NCBI RefSeq assembly: GCF_020731285.1
Contig: NZ_JAJFOW010000018.1
Span: 1-64,000 of the forward strand
Length of the DNA stretch: 64,000 nt
Direction: 5' to 3'
DNA from: Cohnella baijiui
Lineage (GTDB): Bacteria > Bacillota > Bacilli > Paenibacillales > Paenibacillaceae
This document shows, piece by piece, positions 32,792 through 42,218 of this stretch (the first letter of the stretch is position 1; each line of letters opens with the position of its first letter). The notes under the pieces were generated by a model. The model made no database searches and was not told the DNA's origin. It saw only the letters and a list, made by a program, of their open reading frames with translations. The translations under genes and the position numbers were made by a program.

Positions 32792-33742
32792 ATGAAACCG
32801 GCAGTCCGTACGGACAGTTTGCTCGCCCGAGGCGGGAGAGGAATACCCGATCGATACCGGCTGTTTTTGTATGCGCTTCCTTTTTTGGTGCTGGTCTTTT
32901 TGTTCAGCTATTTGCCGCTCTACGGCTGGATTTACGCGCTTTACAACTATCGTCCAGGATACACGTTAAGCAACTCGCCGTTCGTCGGCCTGCACTGGTT
33001 CCGCTCCATTTTCGCGAATCCGACGCAGACGCAGGAGGTGCTGCGCGTCATGCGCAACACGCTGGCGATGAGCAGTCTCGGCATCCTCACCTCGGTGCTC
33101 CCGGTGGCGTTCGCCGTCCTGCTGTCGGAAATCCGCACGATGTGGTTCAAGAAGACGGTGCAGATCCTGACGACGCTGCCGAACTTCATCAGCTGGGTGC
33201 TGGTGTACTCCATCGCGTTCATGATGTTCAACGTCGACAACGGGCTGATCAACAAGATCATGATCGACTTGGGCTTGCAGGACCGGGGCATCAACTATTT
33301 GGCCACGGACAGCCACACCTGGCTGGCGATGATTCTGTGGAGCACGTGGAAAGGGCTCGGCTGGGGCGCCATCATGTACATCGCGGCGATCACCTCGATC
33401 GACCAGGAGCTGTACGACGCGGCCAAAGTCGACGGCGCGGGCCGGTTCCGGATGATGTGGCACATCACGCTGCCCGGCATCATGCCGACCTTCTTCGTCC
33501 TGCTGCTGCTGTCCATCGCGAACTTCATCAACAACGGCATGGAGCAGTACTTCGTCTTCCAGAATGCGATCAACAAGGACCATATCGAAGTGCTCGACCT
33601 CTATGTGTACAATACCGGGATGCTGGGCGCCAACTTCTCGTTCGCCACGGCCGTGAGCATGCTCAAATCCCTCGTCAGCATCGCGCTGCTCTTCTTCGCC
33701 AACCGCATGTCCAAGTGGGTTCGCGGCGAATCGATCATCTGA
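32792..33742 (+). CDS. LplB-type sugar ABC transporter permease
   Basis: 316 residues from MKPAVRTDSLLARGG; AGGAGGGG lies just ahead. Six membrane segments begin with FLYALPFLVLVFLFSYLPLY. The EAA loop that contacts the ATPase reads ELYDAAKVDGAGRFRMMWHI followed by TLPGIMPTF. YGWIYALYNYRPGYTLSNSP and VGLHWFRSIFANP are typical of the LplB branch, which imports oligosaccharides or uronides in Paenibacillaceae. It opens an operon of two permeases, a lipoprotein, a YesM/YesN pair and a second binding protein. No ATPase gene is present; such systems usually share a genome-wide MsmX-type ATPase. Confidence 0.93.
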   Translation: MKPAVRTDSLLARGGRGIPDRYRLFLYALPFLVLVFLFSYLPLYGWIYALYNYRPGYTLSNSPFVGLHWFRSIFANPTQTQEVLRVMRNTLAMSSLGILTSVLPVAFAVLLSEIRTMWFKKTVQILTTLPNFISWVLVYSIAFMMFNVDNGLINKIMIDLGLQDRGINYLATDSHTWLAMILWSTWKGLGWGAIMYIAAITSIDQELYDAAKVDGAGRFRMMWHITLPGIMPTFFVLLLLSIANFINNGMEQYFVFQNAINKDHIEVLDLYVYNTGMLGANFSFATAVSMLKSLVSIALLFFANRMSKWVRGESII

Positions 33743-33764
33743 ATCCAACTAAGGGGTGAGGCTC

Positions 33765-34661
33765 ATGACATCGCGCATCCGGTTCGGCGACGCGGCGTTC
33801 CAGACCTTGAATTACTTGTTCTTCGCGATCTTCACGTTCCTATGCCTGTTCCCGTTCTACTACCTGTTCATCAATACGATCAGCAGCAACGACCTGAGCG
33901 CCCGCGGCCTCGTCACTTGGTATCCGAAGGAAATCCACTTCGACAACTACATGCAGGTGCTGAAGCTGAAGGGGCTCTCCCAGGCGGCGCTCGTCTCGCT
34001 CGGCCGGACGGTCATCGGAACCATCGCCTGCGTAATCGGCTCCGCGTTCCTCGGCTTCATCTTCACAAAGCGCAAAATGTGGGGACGGACGTTCTGGTAC
34101 CGCTTCATGATGGTCACGATGTACTTCAACGCGGGGATCATTCCGTGGTACGTCATCATGATGAAGCTGCACATGACGAACAACTTCCTGGCTTATATCC
34201 TGCCGGCGATCGTATCCCCGTTTTACGTCATCCTGGTGAAAACGTTCGTCGAATCGCTGCCGGAGGTGCTTCAGGAATCGGCGGAAATGGACGGCGCCGG
34301 CACGATGACGGTGTTCGGCCGCATCGTCCTCCCGCTCATCATGCCGATCGCCGCCACGATCGCGATCTTTGCCGCCGTCGGCCAGTGGAACTCCTTTATC
34401 GATACCGTGTTTCTGATGACCGACCAGAAGTATTACACGCTCCAGTTCGTGCTTTACAAATACCTGAACGAATCCAACTCGATCGCTTCGATCATCCGCA
34501 GCAGCGGGGGCGCGGCCAACGTCGACCTGTCCAAGATGCAGACGGCCACGTCCATCCGGACGACCGTATCGATGATCGTCGTCATCCCGATCCTGTTCGT
34601 TTATCCGTTCTTCCAGCGCTACTTCGTCAAAGGCATCATGATCGGCGCCGTCAAGGGCTGA
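33765..34661 (+). CDS. YtcP-type sugar ABC transporter permease
   Basis: 298 residues from MTSRIRFGDAAFQTLNYLFF; AAGGGGTGAGG precedes the ATG. Six membrane segments; the EAA loop reads QESAEMDGAGTMTVFGRIVL and continues PLIMPI. PFYYLFINTISSNDLSARGL and YFNAGIIPWYVIMMKLHMTN are characteristic of the YtcP branch, the regular partner of LplB. It forms the second half of the heterodimeric channel and follows its partner by 22 bases. Confidence 0.93.
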   Translation: MTSRIRFGDAAFQTLNYLFFAIFTFLCLFPFYYLFINTISSNDLSARGLVTWYPKEIHFDNYMQVLKLKGLSQAALVSLGRTVIGTIACVIGSAFLGFIFTKRKMWGRTFWYRFMMVTMYFNAGIIPWYVIMMKLHMTNNFLAYILPAIVSPFYVILVKTFVESLPEVLQESAEMDGAGTMTVFGRIVLPLIMPIAATIAIFAAVGQWNSFIDTVFLMTDQKYYTLQFVLYKYLNESNSIASIIRSSGGAANVDLSKMQTATSIRTTVSMIVVIPILFVYPFFQRYFVKGIMIGAVKG

Positions 34662-34846
34662 AGCAAGGCCTAAGCTCCTGCCGAAGAGGCCGAAGCGCGA
34701 CTGGAAAGGGGGTGAGCGGGGCGCGCCGGGTTTGCGGCATCGTCCGCGGGCAGCTTTCGGGCAAGAACAACAGCAAGCGCAAGGCAAGGCTTTTCCGAGC
34801 GTTGGCAGGTTCATTTACCGGATACCAAAAAAGGGAGGCAATCGCT

Positions 34847-36631
34847 TTGAACAAAATGAAAAAAACAGGCTTGGCTTCGACCGCCGTCCTGCTCGCCTTG
34901 AGCCTCGCGGCCTGCTCGTCGGGCGGCGGCAAGAACGCGTCCTCGTCCCCTCCGGCTTCGGATTCCCCGCAAAGCCCGTCGTCGTCGGCATCGGCGGCTC
35001 CGAACAGGGACGCCTACAAGATCGACGTCTTCTCCATGCTGTCGAACTACTCCGGAGAGCAGCAGGGCTGGTTCGCCAAAGTCGTCAAAGATAAATTCAA
35101 TCTTGATCTGAACATCATCTCCTCCAACCTGGAGGGCGGCGGCGACGTGAAGTTCTCCGCGATGATGTCCGCCGGCAACCTGGGCGATCTCGTCGTGTTC
35201 GGGGACGACGGGCAGAAGTACCTGGACGCGATCAAGACGGGCATGCTGCTCGACTGGACCCAGGACGGCCTGCTCGACAAATACGGCCAGAACATACTGA
35301 AGTACGCGCCGAAGGCAATCGAAAAGAACAAAGCCAACTTCGGGGGCGGCTCCAAAGTATACGGCATCGGCTTCGACGTCGGCGAAGACAAGGAAGGCCC
35401 TTCGGAAGCGAAGGATCTGACCTACCATCCGAACCTTCGGTTCGACCTGTACCAAAAAGCCGGCAGCCCCGAAATCAACAAGATGGAGGACTACCTGCCG
35501 GTGCTCAAGAAAATGCAGGAGCTCGAACCGAAGAGCGACTCGGGCCGGCCGACGTACGCGTTCTCGATGTGGCAGGACTGGGACGGCAACATGATGATGA
35601 ACACGAAGGCATGGGCGGGGCTCAACGGCTTCGACGAAGGCGACGGGTTCAACCCCGGCGGGTTCACGCTGATCTCGGCCGACAAGGACGAGGTGCAGGG
35701 CGTGCTCGACGAAGACGGCTTCTACATGCGCGGCCTCAAGCTTTACTATGACGCGAACCAAATGGGTCTCGTCGATCCGGACTCGCTCACCCAGAAGTTC
35801 GACGACGTCGCCAACAAGATGAAGGACGGGCAAATCCTCTTCACCTGGTTTCCGTGGCTCAATACGTACAACACGCCGGAACGGCTGGCCGAAGGCAAAG
35901 GCTTCGCGCTCGTGCCGTTCAAGGAAGAGCGCACGTTCTCCTACGGCTTCAATCCGTACGGCGGCAACCGCGTCTGGGCGATCGGCGCCAAGGCGAAGCA
36001 TCCGGAACGCATCCTGGAATTCATAGACTGGCTGTACAGCCCGGAAGGGACGATGGTCGCGAACTACGGTCCCGAAGGGCTCGCCTGGAAGCTCGAAGGC
36101 GGCAAGCAGGTGCTGACGGACTTCGGCAAAGAAGCGCTCCCGTCGAATACGACGCCGGTACCCGCAGAGTACGGCGGCGGCACGTGGAAGGACGGTACCA
36201 ATCAGATCAACAACTCGACGTTCAAGATTACGAATACCAACCCGGAAACCGGGGAGCCTTACGATTACAATCTGTGGTCCTCGACCCTCGCCCAAGCGCC
36301 GAACAAGCTGGAGGAAAACTGGCGGGCGGCGATGGGCGGCGCGACGACGGCCAAGGAGTACCTCGAGAAAAACAACCTGCTCGCCGTCGAAAAACAGATT
36401 TTCACCGGCACCGCGCCAACCGTCATGCCGGACGACCTGACCCAAAAGCAGGGCCAAGTCGCGCAAGTCATCAAGCAATATTCGTGGAAAATGGTATTCG
36501 CCAAAAACGACGCGGAATTCGAGAAGCTGAAAAAGGAAATGATCGCCAAAGCCAAAGGCCTCGGCTACGACGACGTGCTCGCCTTCAACAAGGAGCAAAA
36601 CGAGAAAGCGTTCGGGTACCGCAAACAATAA
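34847..36631 (+). CDS. Extracellular solute-binding lipoprotein of the LplA type
   Basis: 594 residues from a TTG at 34847, which has GGGAGG eight bases ahead; the ATG three codons later is too far from it. The signal MKKTGLASTAVLLALSLAAC contains the lipobox LAAC, so the protein is lipid-anchored. A Ser/Pro tether precedes YKIDVFSMLSNYSGEQQGWF and VGEDKEGPSEAKDLTYHP. Two-lobe binding features include FSMWQDWDGNMMMNTKAWAG and HPERILEFIDWLYSPEGTMV. It presents sugar to the permeases just upstream. A leader of about 185 bases separates it from the permease genes, so extra regulation or a separate promoter is possible. Confidence 0.93.
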   Translation: MNKMKKTGLASTAVLLALSLAACSSGGGKNASSSPPASDSPQSPSSSASAAPNRDAYKIDVFSMLSNYSGEQQGWFAKVVKDKFNLDLNIISSNLEGGGDVKFSAMMSAGNLGDLVVFGDDGQKYLDAIKTGMLLDWTQDGLLDKYGQNILKYAPKAIEKNKANFGGGSKVYGIGFDVGEDKEGPSEAKDLTYHPNLRFDLYQKAGSPEINKMEDYLPVLKKMQELEPKSDSGRPTYAFSMWQDWDGNMMMNTKAWAGLNGFDEGDGFNPGGFTLISADKDEVQGVLDEDGFYMRGLKLYYDANQMGLVDPDSLTQKFDDVANKMKDGQILFTWFPWLNTYNTPERLAEGKGFALVPFKEERTFSYGFNPYGGNRVWAIGAKAKHPERILEFIDWLYSPEGTMVANYGPEGLAWKLEGGKQVLTDFGKEALPSNTTPVPAEYGGGTWKDGTNQINNSTFKITNTNPETGEPYDYNLWSSTLAQAPNKLEENWRAAMGGATTAKEYLEKNNLLAVEKQIFTGTAPTVMPDDLTQKQGQVAQVIKQYSWKMVFAKNDAEFEKLKKEMIAKAKGLGYDDVLAFNKEQNEKAFGYRKQ

Positions 36632-36651
36632 ACGGCCAAGGCGGAAGGCAC

Positions 36652-36698
36652 GAGCAAGGTATGGGGGACGCGCGGCGCGCGGCTTCCATACCTTGCTC
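36652..36698 (+). terminator. Intercistronic hairpin between binding protein and kinase genes
   Basis: GAGCAAGGTATGG pairs perfectly with CCATACCTTGCTC (13 bp); the loop holds a CGCGCGGCGCGCG stretch. There is no T run. It probably limits read-through or protects the upstream mRNA, favouring binding-protein synthesis over the kinase. Confidence 0.7.
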
Positions 36699-36794
36699 TG
36701 TTCCCTGACGCCGGTCAAGCTGGTAGAATGGGATCACGGATTTTTGCACGCCGAGAGGGGATGCCGCAACCTGTTCGCCACGCGTTTTTTCCGG

Positions 36795-38546
36795 ATGCCG
36801 CATCCTTTTAAGCCCGGCACGCTGCGCCAGACGCTCGTCATCTATTTGCTTATCGCCTGCCTGTTTCCGCCGATCCTGTTTTCCGTCTTCACTTACTCCT
36901 CGCTGCACGGTATTTTGTCGAACAAAATCCGCAGCGGCATCGACGCGAGTTTGAAGCAGGAGGCGACGGGGCTCGAGACGGTATTCAACAATTTGGACTT
37001 CGTCTCCAAACAGTTCGCGCTCGACGGCCGGATCGCGGAGCTGATGAATGAGTACTTGCGGACGACCCAGCCGTACGACAAGGCCGCGATCAAAAAAGAC
37101 ATCGAAGACAGCCTGAACGTGGTCAATTTCACCAGCCCGGATCTGGGATTGACCGTCTATTACATGCCGCAGGCGACGGATCCGGTCCTCTTCACCAACC
37201 TGCCGGTCTCGCCCGCGTTCGGCATCGGCGCCCTGCCGCCGTTCGTCCAGTACCGGGGAGCCGAGATCCACGGTCCGCACCGGACCCAGTACAAAAACAG
37301 CGCAAACACGGTGTTCTCCTCGCTGCGGGTCGTCCGAACGGACACGGAACGGGTCGTATATATTTATCTGGAGACGAACTACAACTCGTTCCGCAAATTC
37401 ATGAACAGCGCGTGGTACGGCATGAAGGTGTCTCACTACCTGATCGGCGAGAACGGCCAGGCTGTATACGCGGACGAGGGGACGCCGCCGATCGATCCGC
37501 GGGAGCTGCGGTGGGAGGCGGCGCAGGAGGGGAAGAATCCTTTGCAGGGATTCTACCTGTTCGGCTACGAGAGCCCGCAAGGCTGGAAGCTCGTGACGGC
37601 CGTTAGCAAAAGCGCTTTCAACCACGAGATCGACATCTGGCTCCGGCGGATGATTCTGCTGTTCGCGTTCGCCTTCGGCTTCGCCATCGTACTGGCGATG
37701 CTCATCTGGCGCAAGGTGTACGGCTCGCTGCGCAAGGTGAATCGAGAGATCGTGCGGATGACCGGGGAGCGGGAGGCGCCCGTCCAGTATACGAAGGTGG
37801 AGGAGTTCGACCAACTGCTCGGCAACTTCCAGGTGATGAAGACGACGGTCAACCATCTGATCGCCGAGGTGGCCGGCAACGAGCGGACCAAGTATCAGCT
37901 CGAGACGGAGAAGCTGCTGAGCCAGATCAACCCGCATTTTCTCCACAATGCGCTGAACACCGTCCAGTGGGTCGCCCGTTCGAACGGCCAGGAGGAGATC
38001 GACATGATCGTCACCCTGCTGGTCAAGGTGCTGCAATACAACATGGGCAAGAGGAGCCTCATCGTGACGGTGAGGGAAGAGATCGCCGCTCTCCGCGACT
38101 ACATCGAGCTTCAGAGCTACCGCTACGAGGACGAACTGAGCTTTCGCATCGCGGTGGACCCGGCGGCGGAAGACGTGGCGATTCCGCGTTTCCTCCTGCA
38201 GCCGATGGTGGAGAACGCGATCTATCACGGCAAAAACGAGGAACGCGGACTCATCGAGATCGACGTGCGTCTGACGGAGGCGGGCCTGCTGCGGCTGCAG
38301 GTGTCGGACAACGGTCCCGGCATGACCGACGAGCAGATCCGCAGACTGTTCGCCGACGAGGAAGAGCGTCCGAGAAGAGGCATGGGCATCGGGTTGAAAT
38401 ACGTGCGCCGGCTGCTCGAGAGCTTCTACGGCAGCGGCGATCGGCTGCAGATCCGCAGCCGGCCGGGGGGAGGGACCGTTCTCTCCGCCGAGATTCCGAT
38501 TCGAAACGAGGTCGAGCTCCATGATCAAAGCATTGGTGGTCGATGA
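36795..38546 (+). CDS. YesM-type sensor histidine kinase
   Basis: About 583 residues from the ATG at 36795; no clear ribosome binding site supports it and the frame is open earlier, so the start is uncertain. Membrane segments at about residues 15-35 (LVIYLLIACLFPPILFSVFT) and 283-303 flank an extracellular sensing domain. A HAMP-like stretch leads to the HisKA_7 motif KLLSQINPHFLHNALNTVQW with its His, and the ATP lid VSDNGPGMTDEQIRRLF and GMGIGLKYVRRLLE. It should sense the substrate of the adjacent transporter and phosphorylate the response regulator, whose start overlaps its end by 26 bases. Confidence 0.92.
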   Translation: MPHPFKPGTLRQTLVIYLLIACLFPPILFSVFTYSSLHGILSNKIRSGIDASLKQEATGLETVFNNLDFVSKQFALDGRIAELMNEYLRTTQPYDKAAIKKDIEDSLNVVNFTSPDLGLTVYYMPQATDPVLFTNLPVSPAFGIGALPPFVQYRGAEIHGPHRTQYKNSANTVFSSLRVVRTDTERVVYIYLETNYNSFRKFMNSAWYGMKVSHYLIGENGQAVYADEGTPPIDPRELRWEAAQEGKNPLQGFYLFGYESPQGWKLVTAVSKSAFNHEIDIWLRRMILLFAFAFGFAIVLAMLIWRKVYGSLRKVNREIVRMTGEREAPVQYTKVEEFDQLLGNFQVMKTTVNHLIAEVAGNERTKYQLETEKLLSQINPHFLHNALNTVQWVARSNGQEEIDMIVTLLVKVLQYNMGKRSLIVTVREEIAALRDYIELQSYRYEDELSFRIAVDPAAEDVAIPRFLLQPMVENAIYHGKNEERGLIEIDVRLTEAGLLRLQVSDNGPGMTDEQIRRLFADEEERPRRGMGIGLKYVRRLLESFYGSGDRLQIRSRPGGGTVLSAEIPIRNEVELHDQSIGGR

Positions 38547-39915
38547 CGAGAAGCGCGTACGCAAAGGATTCATCTCGCTTGCGGACTGGTCCGCCTATGG
38601 CATGCAGATCGTCGGAGAGGCGAAGGACGGCCCCTCCGCCCTGGATCTGCTCGGCCGGGAGGAAGTCCATTTGATGTTCGTCGATATCAGCATGCCGGGC
38701 ATGTCGGGCTTCGAGCTGATCGAGCAGGCCCGCAGCCGGTATCCTTGGACCAAGTCGGTCATTCTCACCTGCCACCATGAGTTCGATTACGTGCAGGAGG
38801 CGCTGCGCATCGGCGCGATCGATTATATCGTCAAAACGCTGCTGAACAAGAGCAACGTGGACGAGACGATGCAACGGATCGCCAAACGATACGCCTGGGA
38901 GACGCGGGATGCCGCGGCGCGACAGGGGGCGGAGCGAGAGTTCCGTTCGGCCGTCGTCTTTTGCCCGGCGCATCCGCGGGTATCCGCAGACGCGCCGCCG
39001 CTCGGGGCGATCGGAGGGCGCAAGCTCAAACGGCTCGGGGAGCGGCTGTGGATGGCGCCGCTCGCCGAGACGGACGCCGCGGAATGGGTGCGCGAGCTGC
39101 CGCCGAAAATTTACGGCGACTGGCGGGTCTTTCAGGCGAACGCGGACGGCGGGATGCCGCAGGCGGAGGCCGAGCGGCTGCTGCGCGACCATTTGGCGAC
39201 GTACCTCTTCTACAAGTCGGAGCCGGCAGGTCCGATCGAGATCGAGTCGCTGAAGGCCGCGGAGCCGCCGGAGGAGCGGGAGCTGGCGGAAGCGTTCGAG
39301 GAATGGAAGCAGCTGAAGTGGCTCGTCTTCGGCCGCGACTGGAAGCGGTTCGTCGAGCGGATCGAGCGCTGGCGGATCCCGCCGGTCCGGCTTCGGGTCT
39401 TCCTGACGGAGACGGTGTCGGCTTGGTCCGGCTACTTCGACTGGGGGCGGGACACCGGCGGCGCGGCGGCGCTGGAGGAGGAGCTCGCCGGTCTGGACCG
39501 CTGGAAGGCGTGGATGGGCTGGCTTTCCGCCGCGGCGCTGCAGGTGCAGCAGCGGATGACGGAAGGCTCGTTTTCCCGGGAGGTGTACGCCAGCCTGATT
39601 CGGGCGGTGCTCTACATGAGGGAGCACGCGGGGAGCGAGCTCACCCAGGACGAAGTGGCGCGCGAGGCGGGCATGAGCCGGAGCTATTTCAGCCAATGCT
39701 TCAAGCGGTTCGCGGGCGGCGAGGCGTTCGGAGACGCGCTGCGCAGGATGCGGATCGAAGCGGCGCAGTCGCTTCTCCTGCAAACGGCCCTGCCGGTTCG
39801 CGACATCGCGAACCGGGTCGGATTCGAGGACGAAAAGCATTTTAGCCGGGTATTCCGGGACAAGACGGGCCGCCTGCCGACCGAGTTTCGCCAGGCGGCC
39901 GGCGGGGGAGGATGA
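38521..39915 (+). CDS. YesN-type AraC response regulator
   Basis: 464 residues. The receiver domain has ALVVDDEKRVRKGF, HLMFVDISMPGMSGFE with the phosphoacceptor Asp, and the Thr and Lys in ILTCHHEFDY and IDYIVKTLL. A middle domain of about 220 residues is unassigned. The C-terminus is an AraC double helix-turn-helix: ELTQDEVAREAGMSRSYFSQ, CFKRFAGGEAFGDALRRMRI and VRDIANRVGFEDEKHFSRVF. It pairs with the overlapping YesM gene and most likely activates this transporter operon. The receiver reads VKTLL where many have KP, a small departure. Confidence 0.93.
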   Translation: MIKALVVDDEKRVRKGFISLADWSAYGMQIVGEAKDGPSALDLLGREEVHLMFVDISMPGMSGFELIEQARSRYPWTKSVILTCHHEFDYVQEALRIGAIDYIVKTLLNKSNVDETMQRIAKRYAWETRDAAARQGAEREFRSAVVFCPAHPRVSADAPPLGAIGGRKLKRLGERLWMAPLAETDAAEWVRELPPKIYGDWRVFQANADGGMPQAEAERLLRDHLATYLFYKSEPAGPIEIESLKAAEPPEERELAEAFEEWKQLKWLVFGRDWKRFVERIERWRIPPVRLRVFLTETVSAWSGYFDWGRDTGGAAALEEELAGLDRWKAWMGWLSAAALQVQQRMTEGSFSREVYASLIRAVLYMREHAGSELTQDEVAREAGMSRSYFSQCFKRFAGGEAFGDALRRMRIEAAQSLLLQTALPVRDIANRVGFEDEKHFSRVFRDKTGRLPTEFRQAAGGGG

Positions 39916-39922
39916 AGCGGGC

Positions 39923-41584
39923 GTGAGCGCAGCGAGATGGAGGGCTCGATTACGGTTCGCCGCGAGCGCGGCGGCTCTGCTGACGTTGTGCTCGTGCTTC
40001 GGCGGGGGAGGCGGAGGCGCCCCGTCCGGGGCCGAAGCCGAGCCGGAAGCCTATGCGGCGTACGACGCCCCGGTGACGCTGCGCATTCCGCATCTATATG
40101 CGGACATCCAGTTTCCCGAAGGCGACACGATCGAAAACAACTTTTTGTCGCGTTATCTGACGAAGCAGACCGGCATCTCCATCCGCTACGTCTGGGAAGC
40201 CCAGAACGACGTGCAGTACGCCTCCAAGATGGATTACGCCATTCGCAGCGGCGACTTGCCGGACGCTTTCGTCGTCAACCGGGAGCAGTTCCGGACGCTT
40301 GCCCGGAGCGGACGGCTCGCCGATCTGACGGACGCGTACCCCAAGTACGCATCCTCGCTCGTGAAGTCGCTGTACGACGCCACGGGCGGCAAGGCGATCC
40401 GGGACGCGACCGTGGACGGTCGTCTGTACGGTCTGCCGAACGTGGCGATCGAGGCGGATGCGCCGACCTACGTCTGGGTGAGACAGGATTGGCTGGACCG
40501 GCTGAAGCTGGCGCCGCCGAAGACGCTGGACGACATCGCCCGCATCGTGCAGAAGTTCCGCCAGGGAGACCCGGACGGAGACGGCCAGGCGAACACGGCC
40601 GGTATCCCCGTCGACCGCTCGCTCGTTTTCGACAAGACGACGGCCGTCAACGGGCTGAACAGCGTGTTTGCGGCATTCCACGCTTTTCCCAAGCGGTGGA
40701 TCGCGGGCCCGGACGGAAAGCCCGTCTACGGCTCGATTCTGCCGGAGGCGAAGCAGGCGCTCGCTCTGCTCGCGGATTGGTACCGTACGGGTGTCCTGGA
40801 CCGGGATTTCATGCTCCGGCAGGACACGGAGGAGCTCATCACGACCAATCAGGCGGGATTGTTTTTCGGCCCATGGTGGGCGCCGTACTACCCGCTGCCC
40901 AAGTCGATCTCGACCGATACGAAGGCGGAGTGGCAGGTGTACGCGGTGCCGGTCGACGCCGACGGCCAATTCGTCACGACGACGGCGCCGACGACCGATC
41001 GCTATCTGGTCGTGCGGCGCGGCTTCGAGCGTCCCGAGGCGGTGCTGAAGCTGCTGAACGTCTTCACCCGGCTCGAACGCAACCAGGATCCGAACGGCAA
41101 GCAGCTCCTCGTCTACACGGAGCAGACGGGCGTGCAGCTGCGCAACTACTACCCCTTCGATCTGCTGCTCGATCATCCGAACGCGATCGTGCAGCGGCAC
41201 GACCGTCTCGTGCAGGCGCTCGCGGGAGACCTCGATCCGGACCAGTTGGACGCGGAGACCAAGCGGCTCTACGACGACGCCGTCACCGAACGGGAAAATC
41301 CGCTGAAAAATCTGAACGCCTGGAGCGACTCCCAGGCGTATCTGCTTGGCGGCGCGGTGAGCAAGACGGAGATGGTGCGGGTGGAAAGCCTGTTCCCCGA
41401 TCCGACGCCCGCGATGGAGGCGCACGGGGAAGCGCTCCGCAAGCTGGAGGAGGAAACCTACGTCAAGATCATCACCGGCGAGTGGCCGGTCGATGCGTTC
41501 GATACGTTCGTGCAGCAGTGGAAACGGGAGGGCGGAGACCGGATGACGGCCGAGGTCGCGAACAGCGCGAAAGGTCCCGCATAA
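39923..41584 (+). CDS. Second extracellular solute-binding lipoprotein of the operon
   Basis: 553 residues from a GTG seven bases after the regulator stop, with GGGGGAGG further upstream. The signal RLRFAASAAALLTLCSCFGG has a plausible lipobox (LCSC). The mature part shows LRIPHLYADIQFPEGDTIEN, FLSRYLTKQTGISIRYVWEA, GRLYGLPNVAIEADAPTYVW and GDPDGDGQANTAGIPVD; the last resembles a calcium-binding DxDxDG loop common in these proteins. It differs strongly from the LplA-type lipoprotein at 34847, so one operon encodes two unlike binding proteins. It may widen substrate range or act as the kinase's sensor partner; both are inference. Confidence 0.88.
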   Translation: MSAARWRARLRFAASAAALLTLCSCFGGGGGGAPSGAEAEPEAYAAYDAPVTLRIPHLYADIQFPEGDTIENNFLSRYLTKQTGISIRYVWEAQNDVQYASKMDYAIRSGDLPDAFVVNREQFRTLARSGRLADLTDAYPKYASSLVKSLYDATGGKAIRDATVDGRLYGLPNVAIEADAPTYVWVRQDWLDRLKLAPPKTLDDIARIVQKFRQGDPDGDGQANTAGIPVDRSLVFDKTTAVNGLNSVFAAFHAFPKRWIAGPDGKPVYGSILPEAKQALALLADWYRTGVLDRDFMLRQDTEELITTNQAGLFFGPWWAPYYPLPKSISTDTKAEWQVYAVPVDADGQFVTTTAPTTDRYLVVRRGFERPEAVLKLLNVFTRLERNQDPNGKQLLVYTEQTGVQLRNYYPFDLLLDHPNAIVQRHDRLVQALAGDLDPDQLDAETKRLYDDAVTERENPLKNLNAWSDSQAYLLGGAVSKTEMVRVESLFPDPTPAMEAHGEALRKLEEETYVKIITGEWPVDAFDTFVQQWKREGGDRMTAEVANSAKGPA

Positions 41585-41666
41585 ATACCGAGGCATTCCT
41601 GCGAGAAATGCGCTATACTAGATTGCAATGGCTAGCGCCAGCATTTCGTCGGACGGAGGTGTGTCA

Positions 41667-42113
41667 ATGGCAACTGAAAAGTGCGGAGGCGTGGCGACGC
41701 CCCGGTGGTTCGGGTTCGCCCTGCAGTCTTTGGTCTACTTGGCCCATCACGCCGACAACGGGACGCGCTGCCCAAGCGGAGAGATCGCCGGCAAGTGCTA
41801 CACGGAGGCGACGCTGATGCGCCGCATCCTGGCCCGGCTCGCGCGGGCACAGATCGTGGAGGCGCGTGAAGGCCGCGACGGCGGCTACTTCCTGAAGAAG
41901 TCGCCTTCCGAGATTACGCTTGCCGAAGTATACCGCGCGCTCGACATGACCGATCCGCTATATTCGGGGATGATGGATACCGCGAGCTGCGGCCCGATCG
42001 GACACGAGATGAAGGACGCCTTCACCGAAGTGGTTCAGCAGTCGGAGCAGCTCATGATGGAGCAGTTGGGGAGAAAAACGATCGCCGACCTGATCCGCCA
42101 AGTGTACGGCTGA
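41667..42113 (+). CDS. Rrf2 family transcriptional regulator
   Basis: 148 residues from MATEKCGGVATPRWFGFALQ; GGAGG precedes 41667. The winged helix covers QSLVYLAHHADNGTRCPSGE and IAGKCYTEATLMRRILARLA with the wing REGRDGGYFLKKSPSEITLA, all typical of Rrf2. Only one Cys (SCGPIG) lies where iron-sulfur members such as IscR have three, so a cluster is unlikely and a thiol or other signal is more probable. A -10 box TATACT (41614-41619) and an inverted pair GAAATGC (41604-41610) / GCATTTC (41641-41647) flank the start of transcription and may be its own operator. Confidence 0.9.
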   Translation: MATEKCGGVATPRWFGFALQSLVYLAHHADNGTRCPSGEIAGKCYTEATLMRRILARLARAQIVEAREGRDGGYFLKKSPSEITLAEVYRALDMTDPLYSGMMDTASCGPIGHEMKDAFTEVVQQSEQLMMEQLGRKTIADLIRQVYG

Positions 42114-42151
42114 GAGACGTCCGCCGGGCGAGAGCCCAGGCGGCAACCATA

Positions 42152-42207
42152 AAAAAAGAGGACGTCCCGGACCGCGGCAGCGGCCACCGAGGGGCGTCCT
42201 CTTTTTT
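42152..42207. terminator. Bidirectional terminator after the Rrf2 gene
   Basis: AAAAAGAGGACG and CGTCCTCTTTTT face each other across a GC-rich loop that can also pair. The A run on one side and T run on the other serve both directions. Confidence 0.85.
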
Positions 42208-42218
42208 CACCGAACCGA

